Below, one piece after another: positions 1 to 6,568 of a stretch of 12,317 nt of DNA (position 1 is the first letter of the stretch; every line of letters begins with the position of its first letter). The DNA is from an uncultured Eubacteriales bacterium (GTDB taxonomy: Bacteria; Bacillota; Clostridia; Oscillospirales; RGIG7773). The notes beneath the pieces were generated by a model, which was given only the letters and a program-made list of their open reading frames with translations, did not search any database and was not told where the DNA came from. The stretch is from assembly GCA_934541205.1 (NCBI GenBank), contig CAKTDK010000039.1:1-12317 (forward strand), given 5' to 3'. The position numbers and the translations under genes were made by a program.

Positions 1-556
1 GGGCTGGTGTGCTCCTCAGCAGGGTGCCTGTAAGCTTACTTTAAATGTAAAAGAAGGTATTATTGAGGAAGCTTTGGTTGAAACTTTGGGATGTACCGGA
101 ATGACTCACTCTGCCGCTATGGCTTGTGAAATACTTCAGGGTAAAACTATTTTGGAAGCTCTTAATACTGACCTTGTATGTGACGCTATCAATGTTGCTA
201 TGAGGGAAATTTTTAAACAGCTTGTTTACGGAAGAACTCAGACTGCTTTCTCAGAAGGCGGACTTCCTGTAGGAGCCTCTTTAGAAGACCTTGGAAAAGG
301 ACTTCGTTCTCAGGTTGGTACTATGTTCGGTACAAAAGCTAAGGGCGTAAGATATCTTGAAATGGCTGAAGGTTATATATTAAATCTTGCGGTTGATAAA
401 AATGATGAAGTAATTGGTTATAAGTTTGTTCATCTTGGAAAAATGATGGAACAGATTAAAAAAGGCGTTGCGCCTGCTGAAGCATACGAAAAAAATATCG
501 GTACTTACGGAAGATATAATGAAGCCGTAAAATATATCGATCCCAGAGAAGAATAA
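1..556 (+). CDS. NifU/IscU-like iron-sulfur cluster scaffold protein, 5'-truncated by window edge
   Basis: The open frame runs from base 2 with no stop before 554-556, so the gene starts upstream of the window; the TTG at 74 is internal. The visible 184 residues match the NifU N-terminal/IscU fold. The segment GCTGMTHSAAMACEIL followed by QGKTILEAL corresponds to the IscU stretch around its second conserved cysteine (codon 92-94). The cysteine in TDLVCDAI (codon 179-181) corresponds to the third ligand cysteine. The first ligand is expected in the missing part, although WCAPQQGAC at the very start already holds two cysteines. The family binds nascent Fe-S clusters in the cytoplasm and passes them to apo-proteins. 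The gene ends 20 nt before the GGGtGRT gene, so the two are almost certainly co-transcribed, a pairing I know from other Clostridia. Scaffold family assignment is good; the exact substrate is unknown. Confidence 0.8.
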   Translation, partial: GWCAPQQGACKLTLNVKEGIIEEALVETLGCTGMTHSAAMACEILQGKTILEALNTDLVCDAINVAMREIFKQLVYGRTQTAFSEGGLPVGASLEDLGKGLRSQVGTMFGTKAKGVRYLEMAEGYILNLAVDKNDEVIGYKFVHLGKMMEQIKKGVAPAEAYEKNIGTYGRYNEAVKYIDPREE

Positions 557-576
557 GACAGGAGGAGAAAAATATT

Positions 577-1575
577 ATGGCAAAGTTTGAAGGTTACGAG
601 AGAAGAATCGCAAAAATTGAAAAAGTACTTGCCGAATATGGTTTCGAGAGTCTTGATGCTTGCAATGACTTCTGTCTTTCAAAGGGTATCAATGTTGACG
701 AAATCGTTAGAGGTGTTCAGCCTATCGCTTTTGAAAATGCTGTTTGGGCATATACTCTTGGATGCGCAATAGCTCTTAAAAAAGGTGTAAAAAATGCTGC
801 GGAAGCTGCCGAAGCAATCGGAATTGGGCTTCAGGGATTTTGTATTCCCGGATCTGTTGCTGAAAACAGAAGTGTTGGGCTTGGTCATGGCAATTTAGCC
901 GCTATGCTTTTAAGAGAAGAAACTTCATGTTTCTGTTTTCTTGCAGGTCATGAATCTTTTGCCGCAGCTGAAGGCGCTATCGGTATTGCAAGAACTGCAA
1001 ATAAGGTTCGTAAGCAGCCTTTAAGAGTTATTCTTAACGGACTTGGCAAAGACGCAGCGTATATTATTTCAAGAATTAACGGTTTTACTTATGTAGAAAC
1101 TGATTTTGATTTTTATAATGCAGAACTTAAAATTGTAAGAGAAGTTGCTTTTTCAGACGGTGAAAGATCAAAGGTACGTGTTTACGGCGCAAACGATGTT
1201 CTTGAAGGTGTTGCTATTATGAAAAGCGAAGGAGTTGACGTATCTATTACAGGTAACTCCACTAATCCTACAAGATTCCAGCATCTTGTTGCGGGAACTT
1301 ATAAAAAATGGTCTTATGAAAGCGGAAGAAAATATTTTTCTGTTGCGTCCGGCGGAGGAACAGGAAGAACTCTTCATCCTGATAATATGGGAGCAGGTCC
1401 TGCGTCTTACGGTTTGACAGATTCAATGGGAAGAATGCACGGCGACGCTCAGTTTGCAGGTTCTTCTTCAGTTCCGGCCCATGTTGAAATGATGGGACTT
1501 ATCGGTATGGGCAACAACCCGATGGTTGGAGCTACTGTTGCTTGTGCGGTTGCTGTTGAAGAAGCTTTAAAATAA
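577..1575 (+). CDS. GGGtGRT family protein
   Basis: A 332-residue protein of the family named after its motif, which appears here as GGGTGRT at residues 259-265, followed by LHPDNMGAGPASYGLTDS and a glycine- and methionine-rich C-terminus. The length is as expected and the gene looks intact. The ATG at 577 is preceded by an excellent AGGAGG site at 561-566. The protein has no signal peptide or membrane span and should be cytoplasmic. A second glycine-rich stretch (residues about 82-108, GIGLQGFCIPGSV then GLGHGN) suggests a nucleotide- or ligand-binding fold, but this is inference. No biochemical function is established as far as I know. It sits directly behind a NifU-like scaffold gene, which suggests a role linked to Fe-S cluster chemistry. 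It is less AT-rich than the genes that follow, consistent with good expression. Confidence 0.88.
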   Translation: MAKFEGYERRIAKIEKVLAEYGFESLDACNDFCLSKGINVDEIVRGVQPIAFENAVWAYTLGCAIALKKGVKNAAEAAEAIGIGLQGFCIPGSVAENRSVGLGHGNLAAMLLREETSCFCFLAGHESFAAAEGAIGIARTANKVRKQPLRVILNGLGKDAAYIISRINGFTYVETDFDFYNAELKIVREVAFSDGERSKVRVYGANDVLEGVAIMKSEGVDVSITGNSTNPTRFQHLVAGTYKKWSYESGRKYFSVASGGGTGRTLHPDNMGAGPASYGLTDSMGRMHGDAQFAGSSSVPAHVEMMGLIGMGNNPMVGATVACAVAVEEALK

Positions 1576-1591
1576 GATTGTTACTGATTTT

Positions 1592-1624
1592 AAGACTTTC
1601 GGAAAATTTCCGAAAGTCTTTTTT
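1592..1624 (+). terminator. Intrinsic terminator of the scaffold-GGGtGRT operon
   Basis: An almost perfect inverted repeat (AAGACTTTCGGA paired with TCCGAAAGTCTT, 1592-1603 with 1609-1620) has a small AT loop and runs straight into a T tract at 1619-1624. It lies 16 nt after the GGGtGRT stop codon. The 5' side has few A residues, so termination of plus-strand transcripts is the main expectation. Confidence 0.93.
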
Positions 1625-1689
1625 ATTATAAGGAATGTCTAGCTTATCGAAAAAGAATAAAAAAAGGCGATTTTTGTCTTTAAAAAAAT

Positions 1690-1719
1690 TTGACATATAA
1701 TTCCTATACATTATATAAT
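1690..1719 (+). promoter_or_regulatory. Sigma-A type promoter of the lipoprotein/secreted-protein unit
   Basis: A perfect TTGACA (1690-1695) is followed after 18 nt by a perfect TATAAT (1714-1719). The ribosome binding site (AGGAG at 1732-1736) and ATG at 1744 follow at once, so the untranslated leader is very short (about 15-20 nt). The TTG inside the -35 box is in frame with the downstream gene and could be mistaken for a start codon. Confidence 0.85.
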
Positions 1720-1743
1720 AACTATATATATAGGAGAATAATA

Positions 1744-3012
1744 ATGAAAAAATTTTTATTTATTTCAGTAATGCTAATTATTTTATGTTTAAATGGATGT
1801 AATAAAAATGAGACTTTAAATGAAAATAGTAAATATTTTTATAATGTTATAAATGATCCCGGTTTTATTCAACAATATGCTTCACCATATACAGCTATGT
1901 ACGAAAATGAGGATGGTACTGCAGATTTATATATTTTTTATTCTCCTACTTTATACAGGGAAGATGGACTGTATAAATTAATTGACAATACTTTAATAGA
2001 AGAATCCTTTGAAAGATTTACTAATAAGGGAAATAATATTAATGTTTCTATTCCTAAAAAATTAAAGGAAAATTTTATAGTTTCAAATGATTATGAGGTT
2101 TCATTTAATTTTGTAAATTATAAAGATTTTTCAAAAGGTGAAAGAGTCATATTTAAAAATATGTATGGAGATGAAGTATCAGCAATAAAATATCAAAGTA
2201 AATGTGCCATACTATATGTCTATCCATCTAATATAGGAATAAAATTTGAACTACATACAAAAGATAATTTTGAAAAAGACTTAAAAATTTCTGTAAACGG
2301 AGATTATAATTGTCTTAATAACGGAACTGTAGTTTTCAGCCAGAACGGAGAAAACATTTTTGTTGTTCAAAAACCTATTATAAAAGATGCTTATAATAAT
2401 ATAAAAACAGAGGACATTAGATTAGAAGATAATAATATGTTGTGTATAGATATAGCGGGAGAAAATGTAATAGATTTATCTTTTGATTACAGCGTTGAAA
2501 GCTGCCCTGATGCGGTTATAAATTCAGACGGGAGTACTCCGTCTTATTTATCAAATATTATAGAACTTGCTTCAAACGAAAATTCGGAATATTATGTAAG
2601 AAGTAAATTTCAATGGTTTTTTAATACAATAAGAGAAGAAGATATTAACAAGAGCTGTTTTAATTTTTATGTATTAAATGACTGCACTTCAGAAATTGAT
2701 GTTTCCGTAGTTAATGAACAATGGTCAAGTTCAATGCTTACTTGGTCAAACCGTATATTAAATACTCAATTTTTAACAAGGAATAATGTATCTCTCTCTC
2801 TGAACAGTATAGATATTACGGAATACAGCAAGAATTGCTGGAGATATGATCCGTATTTTGAGAACAAAGGTCTTGTTTTTCAAAATGTCGGAGATGAAAA
2901 TGTGATATTTTTGTCAAATGACAATTCAAAATATTATCCTTATATAAAAATATCATTGAAAAAACGTCCTATATATTCAATTTTAAATACTCAATTTATT
3001 TCTGTCGATTAA
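1744..3012 (+). CDS. Surface lipoprotein with DNRLRE-like C-terminal domain
   Basis: The ATG at 1744 is chosen because AGGAG lies 7 nt upstream, and a longer in-frame start at TTG 1690 would overlap the -35 box. The 422-residue product opens with a lipoprotein signal: MKK, a hydrophobic stretch and the lipobox LNGC with Cys19, so it should be anchored on the outer face of the membrane. Residues about 40-110 (SPYTAMYENEDGTADLYIF, then YREDGLYKLIDNTL) resemble the region before DNRLRE domains in clostridial surface proteins. Residues about 275-407 resemble DNRLRE itself: YYVRSKFQWFF, then SSSMLTWSN, SLNSIDITEYSKN, GLVFQN and YYPYIKISLK, the usual order of a jelly-roll carbohydrate-binding-like module. 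The family label rests on pattern recognition. It is the first gene of a two-gene unit, 15 nt before the next start. The region is clearly more AT-rich than the upstream operon. Ligand unknown. Confidence 0.7.
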   Translation: MKKFLFISVMLIILCLNGCNKNETLNENSKYFYNVINDPGFIQQYASPYTAMYENEDGTADLYIFYSPTLYREDGLYKLIDNTLIEESFERFTNKGNNINVSIPKKLKENFIVSNDYEVSFNFVNYKDFSKGERVIFKNMYGDEVSAIKYQSKCAILYVYPSNIGIKFELHTKDNFEKDLKISVNGDYNCLNNGTVVFSQNGENIFVVQKPIIKDAYNNIKTEDIRLEDNNMLCIDIAGENVIDLSFDYSVESCPDAVINSDGSTPSYLSNIIELASNENSEYYVRSKFQWFFNTIREEDINKSCFNFYVLNDCTSEIDVSVVNEQWSSSMLTWSNRILNTQFLTRNNVSLSLNSIDITEYSKNCWRYDPYFENKGLVFQNVGDENVIFLSNDNSKYYPYIKISLKKRPIYSILNTQFISVD

Positions 3013-3027
3013 AGGAAGGGAAAGAAA

Positions 3028-3996
3028 ATGAAAAAAATAATTATAAGTATACTTTCAATTGCGGTAATACTGCCAACAGTTTTATTTTTGTTTGTAAAAG
3101 CTCAAAATAATAATTCGGTAAATTTTGCGGAAGTTAACACTGATTATAACATTACTTTAAGTAAGAATGAAAAAAATCCTTTTATTACTGATAAAAATTA
3201 TAAAGCTGCAAATAGTGCTGACAATGATGTAAATATTAATATTACAAAAATTCAGGACAATTCTGTAACAGCTAACGGATATATATTGCTTGATAATAAA
3301 AAAGTAGAATATATCGCTACCGGAGAAATGGATGAATATAATATAAATGGTAAAGCTGCTCAAAAAGCGGCGTTATTCGGAATGTTGTTAGACGGAAAAG
3401 GTACTGATATGACAATAAGCTTTGCTTCTATTAATTCAGAAAACAAAATTGCGGGGTCAGTTATTATAAATTCAGTTATAGGAAACGGAACAGATAATTC
3501 TAAGTCTATGGCTTTCGGCGAGGAATTTGAAGAAATATACCAGATAATTCAAAAGGATTTGGAGGATACCCAGGAAGAGATTCCTGATTATGTATCAAAA
3601 GTGGACGAAACCAGTGATTCGGATGTGCCTGAAATAGATATGGGTGAAAGCAGCGGAGAAAGCGAATATTCCATGAATACAGAAAAAGGTATGTATGTTT
3701 CGCAGCGCAGTGTTAGCGGATATAGTTGGGCTTTTTCTGATTATTATTTATATACCGGACAAGATATACCTGAAAACAGGAGAAATTATATCGGAGTATC
3801 TATATTTTATCCTAAAACAGTAAGCTCCAATCTGAGTTATAGAGCTTATATGAAGTTACATTGCGACGATGAAGTTGTGAAAGATTATATTAAAAGTAAA
3901 GTGAATACCGGAGCTTATGGATTTTCTTTTAATGATACTATATGCAATTTAAGTTTCACAGTGCCTAATGTAAATTTCGGCGGGTATATTATATAA
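3028..3996 (+). CDS. Secreted protein of unknown function, N-terminal part (cut by in-frame TAA)
   Basis: I do not recognise this protein. The ATG at 3028 follows AAAGGAAGGG at 3011-3020, only 15 nt behind the lipoprotein gene, so both share a transcript. The first 25 residues form a Sec signal peptide (MKKIIISIL, hydrophobic core, VKA then Gln26). The mature part has an Asn/Asp-rich beta-type region (residues about 30-160), an acidic Ser/Glu/Asp linker near residues 170-220 (EDTQEEIPDY, then MGESSGESEY), and an aromatic-rich module from about residue 225. The frame stops at TAA 3994-3996 after GGYII. The same frame continues without another stop to 4449 as the same kind of extracellular sequence, so this is most likely the front two thirds of a 473-codon gene broken by a nonsense change or a sequence error. 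If translated as is, a truncated 322-residue secreted protein results. Confidence 0.75.
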   Translation: MKKIIISILSIAVILPTVLFLFVKAQNNNSVNFAEVNTDYNITLSKNEKNPFITDKNYKAANSADNDVNINITKIQDNSVTANGYILLDNKKVEYIATGEMDEYNINGKAAQKAALFGMLLDGKGTDMTISFASINSENKIAGSVIINSVIGNGTDNSKSMAFGEEFEEIYQIIQKDLEDTQEEIPDYVSKVDETSDSDVPEIDMGESSGESEYSMNTEKGMYVSQRSVSGYSWAFSDYYLYTGQDIPENRRNYIGVSIFYPKTVSSNLSYRAYMKLHCDDEVVKDYIKSKVNTGAYGFSFNDTICNLSFTVPNVNFGGYII

Positions 3997-4008
3997 GCAA
4001 AAGATGTT

Positions 4009-4449
4009 ATGCCGGAAAGTAAGTCAAATGGAAATTTTACTCTTTCAATACCGTATATATATAATTCGAATATTGAAATAGATCCAATGGGCTTTTTTCC
4101 TGTTCCTATAAGTATTAATAATACTGCTATAATATCTGAAAGAGTTTCTAATTCACTTAATAATAACGGAGGATATGATGGGGTAAAGGTTACATATAAA
4201 AACAATATGGGTGAATTTTTGTATAAACCTTTTACTTCTCCTTCAATAAGGCATCAGGGACCTGGATATACCGCAAATTGTGAATTTACTGTATATTATA
4301 AGAATTCGGCAGGATATAATATTCCATACAAGGCTTGGGGAACTGTCGATGTTGGTTATTGGAGTGGAATAATTCATCATTCATATACAATGGCTTCAAA
4401 TACAATACAGAAAAATATTTTTGTTTCGGGAACTGGAACAATTAAATAA
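4009..4449 (+). pseudogene. C-terminal remainder of the interrupted secreted protein
   Basis: This 146-codon stretch is in the same frame as the gene ending at 3996. Only the TAA and four codons (AKDV) separate it from that frame. No ribosome binding site precedes the ATG at 4009, and no signal peptide is present. Its sequence (many Asn, Tyr, Ser and Gly; SIPYIYNSNIEID, AWGTVDVGYWSG, NIFVSGTGTIK at the end) continues the extracellular beta-rich style of the upstream part. I therefore read it as the C-terminal third of one ancestral 473-codon gene spanning 3028-4449. Translation could occur only by stop readthrough or by reinitiation 12 nt after the stop. The absence of any further stop in such AT-rich DNA means the disruption is recent or a sequencing or assembly error. 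Confidence 0.7.
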
Positions 4450-4452
4450 TAA

Positions 4453-4486
4453 AAAATCACTGCAAACTTTTGCAGTGATTTTTTAT
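4453..4486 (+). terminator. Intrinsic terminator after the secreted-protein unit
   Basis: AATCACTGCAA (4455-4465) pairs with TTGCAGTGATT (4470-4480), with flanking A and T runs extending the stem and a T-rich tail after 4479. It begins just after the TAA at 4447-4449. The A run on the left makes it potentially bidirectional. Confidence 0.9.
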
Positions 4487-4503
4487 TTATTTTTATATAC
4501 TGC

Positions 4504-4532
4504 TTGACATATTATACTATGCGGTATATAAT
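4504..4532 (+). promoter_or_regulatory. Sigma-A type promoter of the padR operon
   Basis: A perfect TTGACA (4504-4509), a 17-nt spacer and a perfect TATAAT (4527-4532) lie 44 nt before the padR ATG. This is a full consensus match and should be strong unless repressed. The spacer carries an inverted repeat (see the operator entry). Confidence 0.88.
4513..4528 (+). promoter_or_regulatory. Possible PadR operator (inverted repeat in promoter spacer)
   Basis: TATAC (4513-4517) and GTATA (4524-4528) form a dyad separated by 6 nt, lying between and overlapping the -35/-10 elements. With a one-base offset the symmetry extends to ATAT...ATAT. PadR-family repressors often bind dyads of the ATGTAC-N8-GTACAT type in their own promoters, so autoregulation is a reasonable inference. 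AT-rich DNA makes short dyads common, so this stays tentative. Confidence 0.45.
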
Positions 4533-4576
4533 ATATTGCATTAAGAAGTATTATAAAATAGCAAAGGAGAAATTTA

Positions 4577-4900
4577 ATGGATGTTCAGCTCAAAAGAGGA
4601 TTTCTTGAGGTTTGCGTCCTTACTGTTCTTAATAAAGGGGATTCGTACGGGTATAAGATAATAAAAGATATTACTCCTTGTATAAAAATATCGGAATCTA
4701 CACTTTATCCTATATTAAAGCGTTTGGAAAACGGACAGATGCTTACTGTATATTCAGTTGAACATAACGGACGGTTAAGAAAATATTATAAAATAACAAC
4801 AAAAGGAAAAGAAAAAATAAAAGATTTTATTTTTGAATGGCAGGAAGTAATGAAGGTTTATAATTTTATAAACGATGCACAGGGGGGAACAGAAAAATGA
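4577..4900 (+). CDS. PadR family transcriptional regulator
   Basis: A 107-residue winged-helix repressor of the short PadR type. The N-terminal domain shows the usual order: QLKRGFLEVCVLTVL (helix 1), SYGYKIIKDI (helix 2), SESTLYPILKRLEN (recognition helix), then the wing YSVEHNGRLRKYYKITTKGKEKI. The C-terminal helix (DFIFEWQEVMKVYNFI) is the dimerisation helix. The length fits the family. The ATG at 4577 has AAAGGAG at 4563-4569. The stop overlaps the next start (ATGA at 4897-4900), so translation is coupled to the DUF1700 gene. It probably represses its own operon through the dyad in the promoter. The inducer is unknown. PadR next to DUF1700 and DUF4097 genes is a recurrent arrangement in Firmicutes. 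Confidence 0.95.
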   Translation: MDVQLKRGFLEVCVLTVLNKGDSYGYKIIKDITPCIKISESTLYPILKRLENGQMLTVYSVEHNGRLRKYYKITTKGKEKIKDFIFEWQEVMKVYNFINDAQGGTEK

Positions 4901-5517
4901 ATAAAGAAACATTTTTATCGGAGCTTTCTTTAAAGCTTTCCGGGATACCAAAAGAAGAAAAGGAAAAAACGCTTTTTTATTATGAAGAAATGATAAATGA
5001 CAAAATAGAAGACGGGATATCGGAAGAGGAAGCTGTAAAAGCTTTTGGAAGTTTTGAAGAAATAGAAAAAAACATAAAGCTTGAAATGCCGCTTTCAAAG
5101 CTTATGAAGGAAAGAATAGATGAAAGCAGAGAAAAATCTTCAAATAAGACTTTGTGGATTACTTTAGCAATATTAGGCTGTCCTTTATGGGTTCCTCTTA
5201 TTTTTGCATTTGCAATGGTAATATTTGCTTTTTATATAGTTATATGGAGTTTAATATTTTCTCTTTTTGCAGTGATTGCAGCTTTTGGAATTTCGTCTGT
5301 ATTTTGTTTTATCGGCGGAATAGTAACGCTTTTTATAAAGCCTGCCGCAGGATTATGTTCTATAGGAGCTGCTTTTGTTTTAGCTTCTTTGACGCTTTTT
5401 TTGATAAAACCTATGATATTTGTTGTTAAAGAGATTATTAAATTTTCTTCATATATATTAAAAAAGATAAAATCCTTATTTATAAAAAAAGGAGGCTCTG
5501 AAGATGAAATCAAATAA
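4897..5517 (+). CDS. DUF1700 (HAAS domain) integral membrane protein
   Basis: A 206-residue protein. Residues 1-75 form the soluble DUF1700/HAAS N-terminus: MNKETFLSELSLKLSGIP, an EEKEKTLFYYEEMINDKIED helix and GISEEEAVKAFGSFEEI. A short charged linker leads to about four hydrophobic segments between residues 85 and 190, ending in a Lys-rich tail. The start at 4897 overlaps the padR stop (ATGA) and is preceded by AGGGGGGAA at 4881-4889. The 3' end overlaps the next gene by 14 nt, so all three genes are translationally coupled. Members are thought to act in envelope sensing together with the DUF4097 partner; the mechanism is not established. The family call is firm, the function is not. Confidence 0.9.
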   Translation: MNKETFLSELSLKLSGIPKEEKEKTLFYYEEMINDKIEDGISEEEAVKAFGSFEEIEKNIKLEMPLSKLMKERIDESREKSSNKTLWITLAILGCPLWVPLIFAFAMVIFAFYIVIWSLIFSLFAVIAAFGISSVFCFIGGIVTLFIKPAAGLCSIGAAFVLASLTLFLIKPMIFVVKEIIKFSSYILKKIKSLFIKKGGSEDEIK

Positions 5518-6427
5518 AATATACATAATTGCAGCCGTTTGTCTTTTGCTTGGACTATTAATTTTTACAGGAGGATTTATTATGGCAGGTTTTAATTTTA
5601 AAAATATAAGCACAGCGTCACCTTACAGAGAAAATTCATATATTCCCGCCTCTGTTATAAACGATATTAAAATAGATGATTCAAACACAGGGGTAGAGGT
5701 TGTTTTATCTTTTGATGATAAAATACATATAAAATATTTTGAAAATGAAGATGATTATTATGAAATAACGGAAAATAACGGAATTTTATATATGAAAAAA
5801 ATATATAATCGTAAGTGGTATAAAAATTTTTTCAATATAAATTTTCAGAAAAGAGATGTAATTTTGCAGGTGCCTTCTGATTATTCGGGAAATATAAAAA
5901 TACAAACGTCAAATGCGGCAATTGATGTAAAAGATATTGGGTGCGGCAATTTGGGTTTAACTTCTTCAAATGCAAGAATTGAAACGGAAAATATTAATAT
6001 AACAAACGGAAATTTTAAAACATCAAACGGATCAATAAGCATAAAAAATGTAAATATTGAAGGAGATATAGACTGTCAAACCTCAAATGCCCGTATAGAA
6101 ACAGACGATTTAAAAGGGAAAAATATAGAAATGACTACTTCCAACGGAAGAATATCTCTGGAGAAAACGTCTTTTTCAGGAAAAATCAGCGCATTTACGT
6201 CAAACGGAGCGATTTCTTTTAAGGATTTAAATGTAGGAACAGGCTTTGTTTGCAAGACGTCAAACGGATCCGTAAAAGGAAATATTTTAGGGAAAATAAC
6301 TGATTTTGATATAACCAGCAGAACGTCAAACGGAAAAAATTCCTTGCCGGAAAGTATGAAAGCGGGAAATAAAATACTTGATGTAACAACTTCAAATGGG
6401 AGAATTGATATAGAATTTATAAATTAG
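5504..6427 (+). CDS. DUF4097 family beta-strand repeat protein, membrane-anchored
   Basis: A 307-residue protein with an N-terminal membrane anchor (residues about 6-30, YIIAAVCLLLGLLIFTGGF) and an extracytoplasmic DUF4097 domain. Nine copies of a T/S-S-N-G/A motif begin at residues 135, 154, 173, 193, 212, 232, 252, 274 and 296. The period of 19-22 residues is what one coil of a right-handed beta-solenoid needs. The ATG at 5504 has AAAGGAGG at 5488-5495, inside the end of the DUF1700 gene, which it overlaps by 14 nt. Third gene of the padR operon. DUF4097 proteins include LiaG/YvlB-like envelope-stress proteins of Bacillus, so a cell-envelope role is inferred. There is no terminator directly after the stop: the next promoter begins 4 nt later, and the first terminator is at 6569-6600. 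Confidence 0.9.
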   Translation: MKSNKIYIIAAVCLLLGLLIFTGGFIMAGFNFKNISTASPYRENSYIPASVINDIKIDDSNTGVEVVLSFDDKIHIKYFENEDDYYEITENNGILYMKKIYNRKWYKNFFNINFQKRDVILQVPSDYSGNIKIQTSNAAIDVKDIGCGNLGLTSSNARIETENINITNGNFKTSNGSISIKNVNIEGDIDCQTSNARIETDDLKGKNIEMTTSNGRISLEKTSFSGKISAFTSNGAISFKDLNVGTGFVCKTSNGSVKGNILGKITDFDITSRTSNGKNSLPESMKAGNKILDVTTSNGRIDIEFIN

Positions 6428-6430
6428 GTC

Positions 6431-6459
6431 TTGACATATTTTTAATAATTGAATATAAT
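6431..6459 (+). promoter_or_regulatory. Sigma-A type promoter of the short 21-codon unit
   Basis: A perfect TTGACA (6431-6436), a 17-nt spacer and a perfect TATAAT (6454-6459) begin only 4 nt after the DUF4097 stop codon. The expected transcript would start near 6466 and meet a terminator at 6569-6600, giving an RNA of about 135-140 nt unless it reads through into the ATPase gene. Confidence 0.85.
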
Positions 6460-6491
6460 AATACCATATTATTTATTAGGAAGTGATTATT

Positions 6492-6557
6492 ATGACAAAT
6501 TTAATTGAACACATTGCTGAATGTCATTTTAATCGCAGGAAATTTATATTTATTTAA
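6492..6557 (+). CDS. Small 21-codon ORF (possible leader peptide)
   Basis: ATG at 6492 has a Shine-Dalgarno-like AGGAAGTG (6478-6485) about 6 nt upstream and lies behind a perfect promoter. It encodes a 21-residue peptide, MTNLIEHIAECHFNRRK followed by FIFI, ending at TAA 6555-6557. It has no signal peptide or recognised domain. An intrinsic terminator starts 12 nt after the stop, and the ABC-class ATPase begins 116 nt after the stop. This is the architecture of a transcription-attenuation leader, but it could also be a short independent mRNA/sRNA or a chance ORF. The tandem Arg-Arg codons (CGC AGG) and the hydrophobic end are candidate stalling positions; that is speculation. Confidence 0.45.
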   Translation: MTNLIEHIAECHFNRRKFIFI

Positions 6558-6568
6558 TCGGATAGATA

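Noticed and set aside
74..556. Fe-S scaffold gene starting at the TTG at 74
   Set aside because: The frame is open to the window edge, and the upstream codons (WCAPQQGACKL) belong to the protein, so the TTG is internal.
1710..1733. Palindromes ATTATATAAT and CTATATATATAG near the lipoprotein promoter as operators
   Set aside because: They are simple A/T alternations overlapping the -10 box and leader; no regulator gene or second copy supports operator function.
1690..1743. TTG-initiated 18-residue N-terminal extension of the lipoprotein
   Set aside because: It overlaps the perfect -35 and -10 boxes, would precede the transcript start, and would place 18 extra residues before a normal MKK lipoprotein signal. 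AGGAG at 1732-1736 clearly serves the ATG at 1744.
4775..5513. Long antisense reading frames opposite the padR and DUF1700 genes
   Set aside because: They lie entirely opposite well-recognised coding genes, have no ribosome binding sites, and translate to Phe/Leu/Lys-rich sequence typical of the antisense of AT-rich membrane genes.
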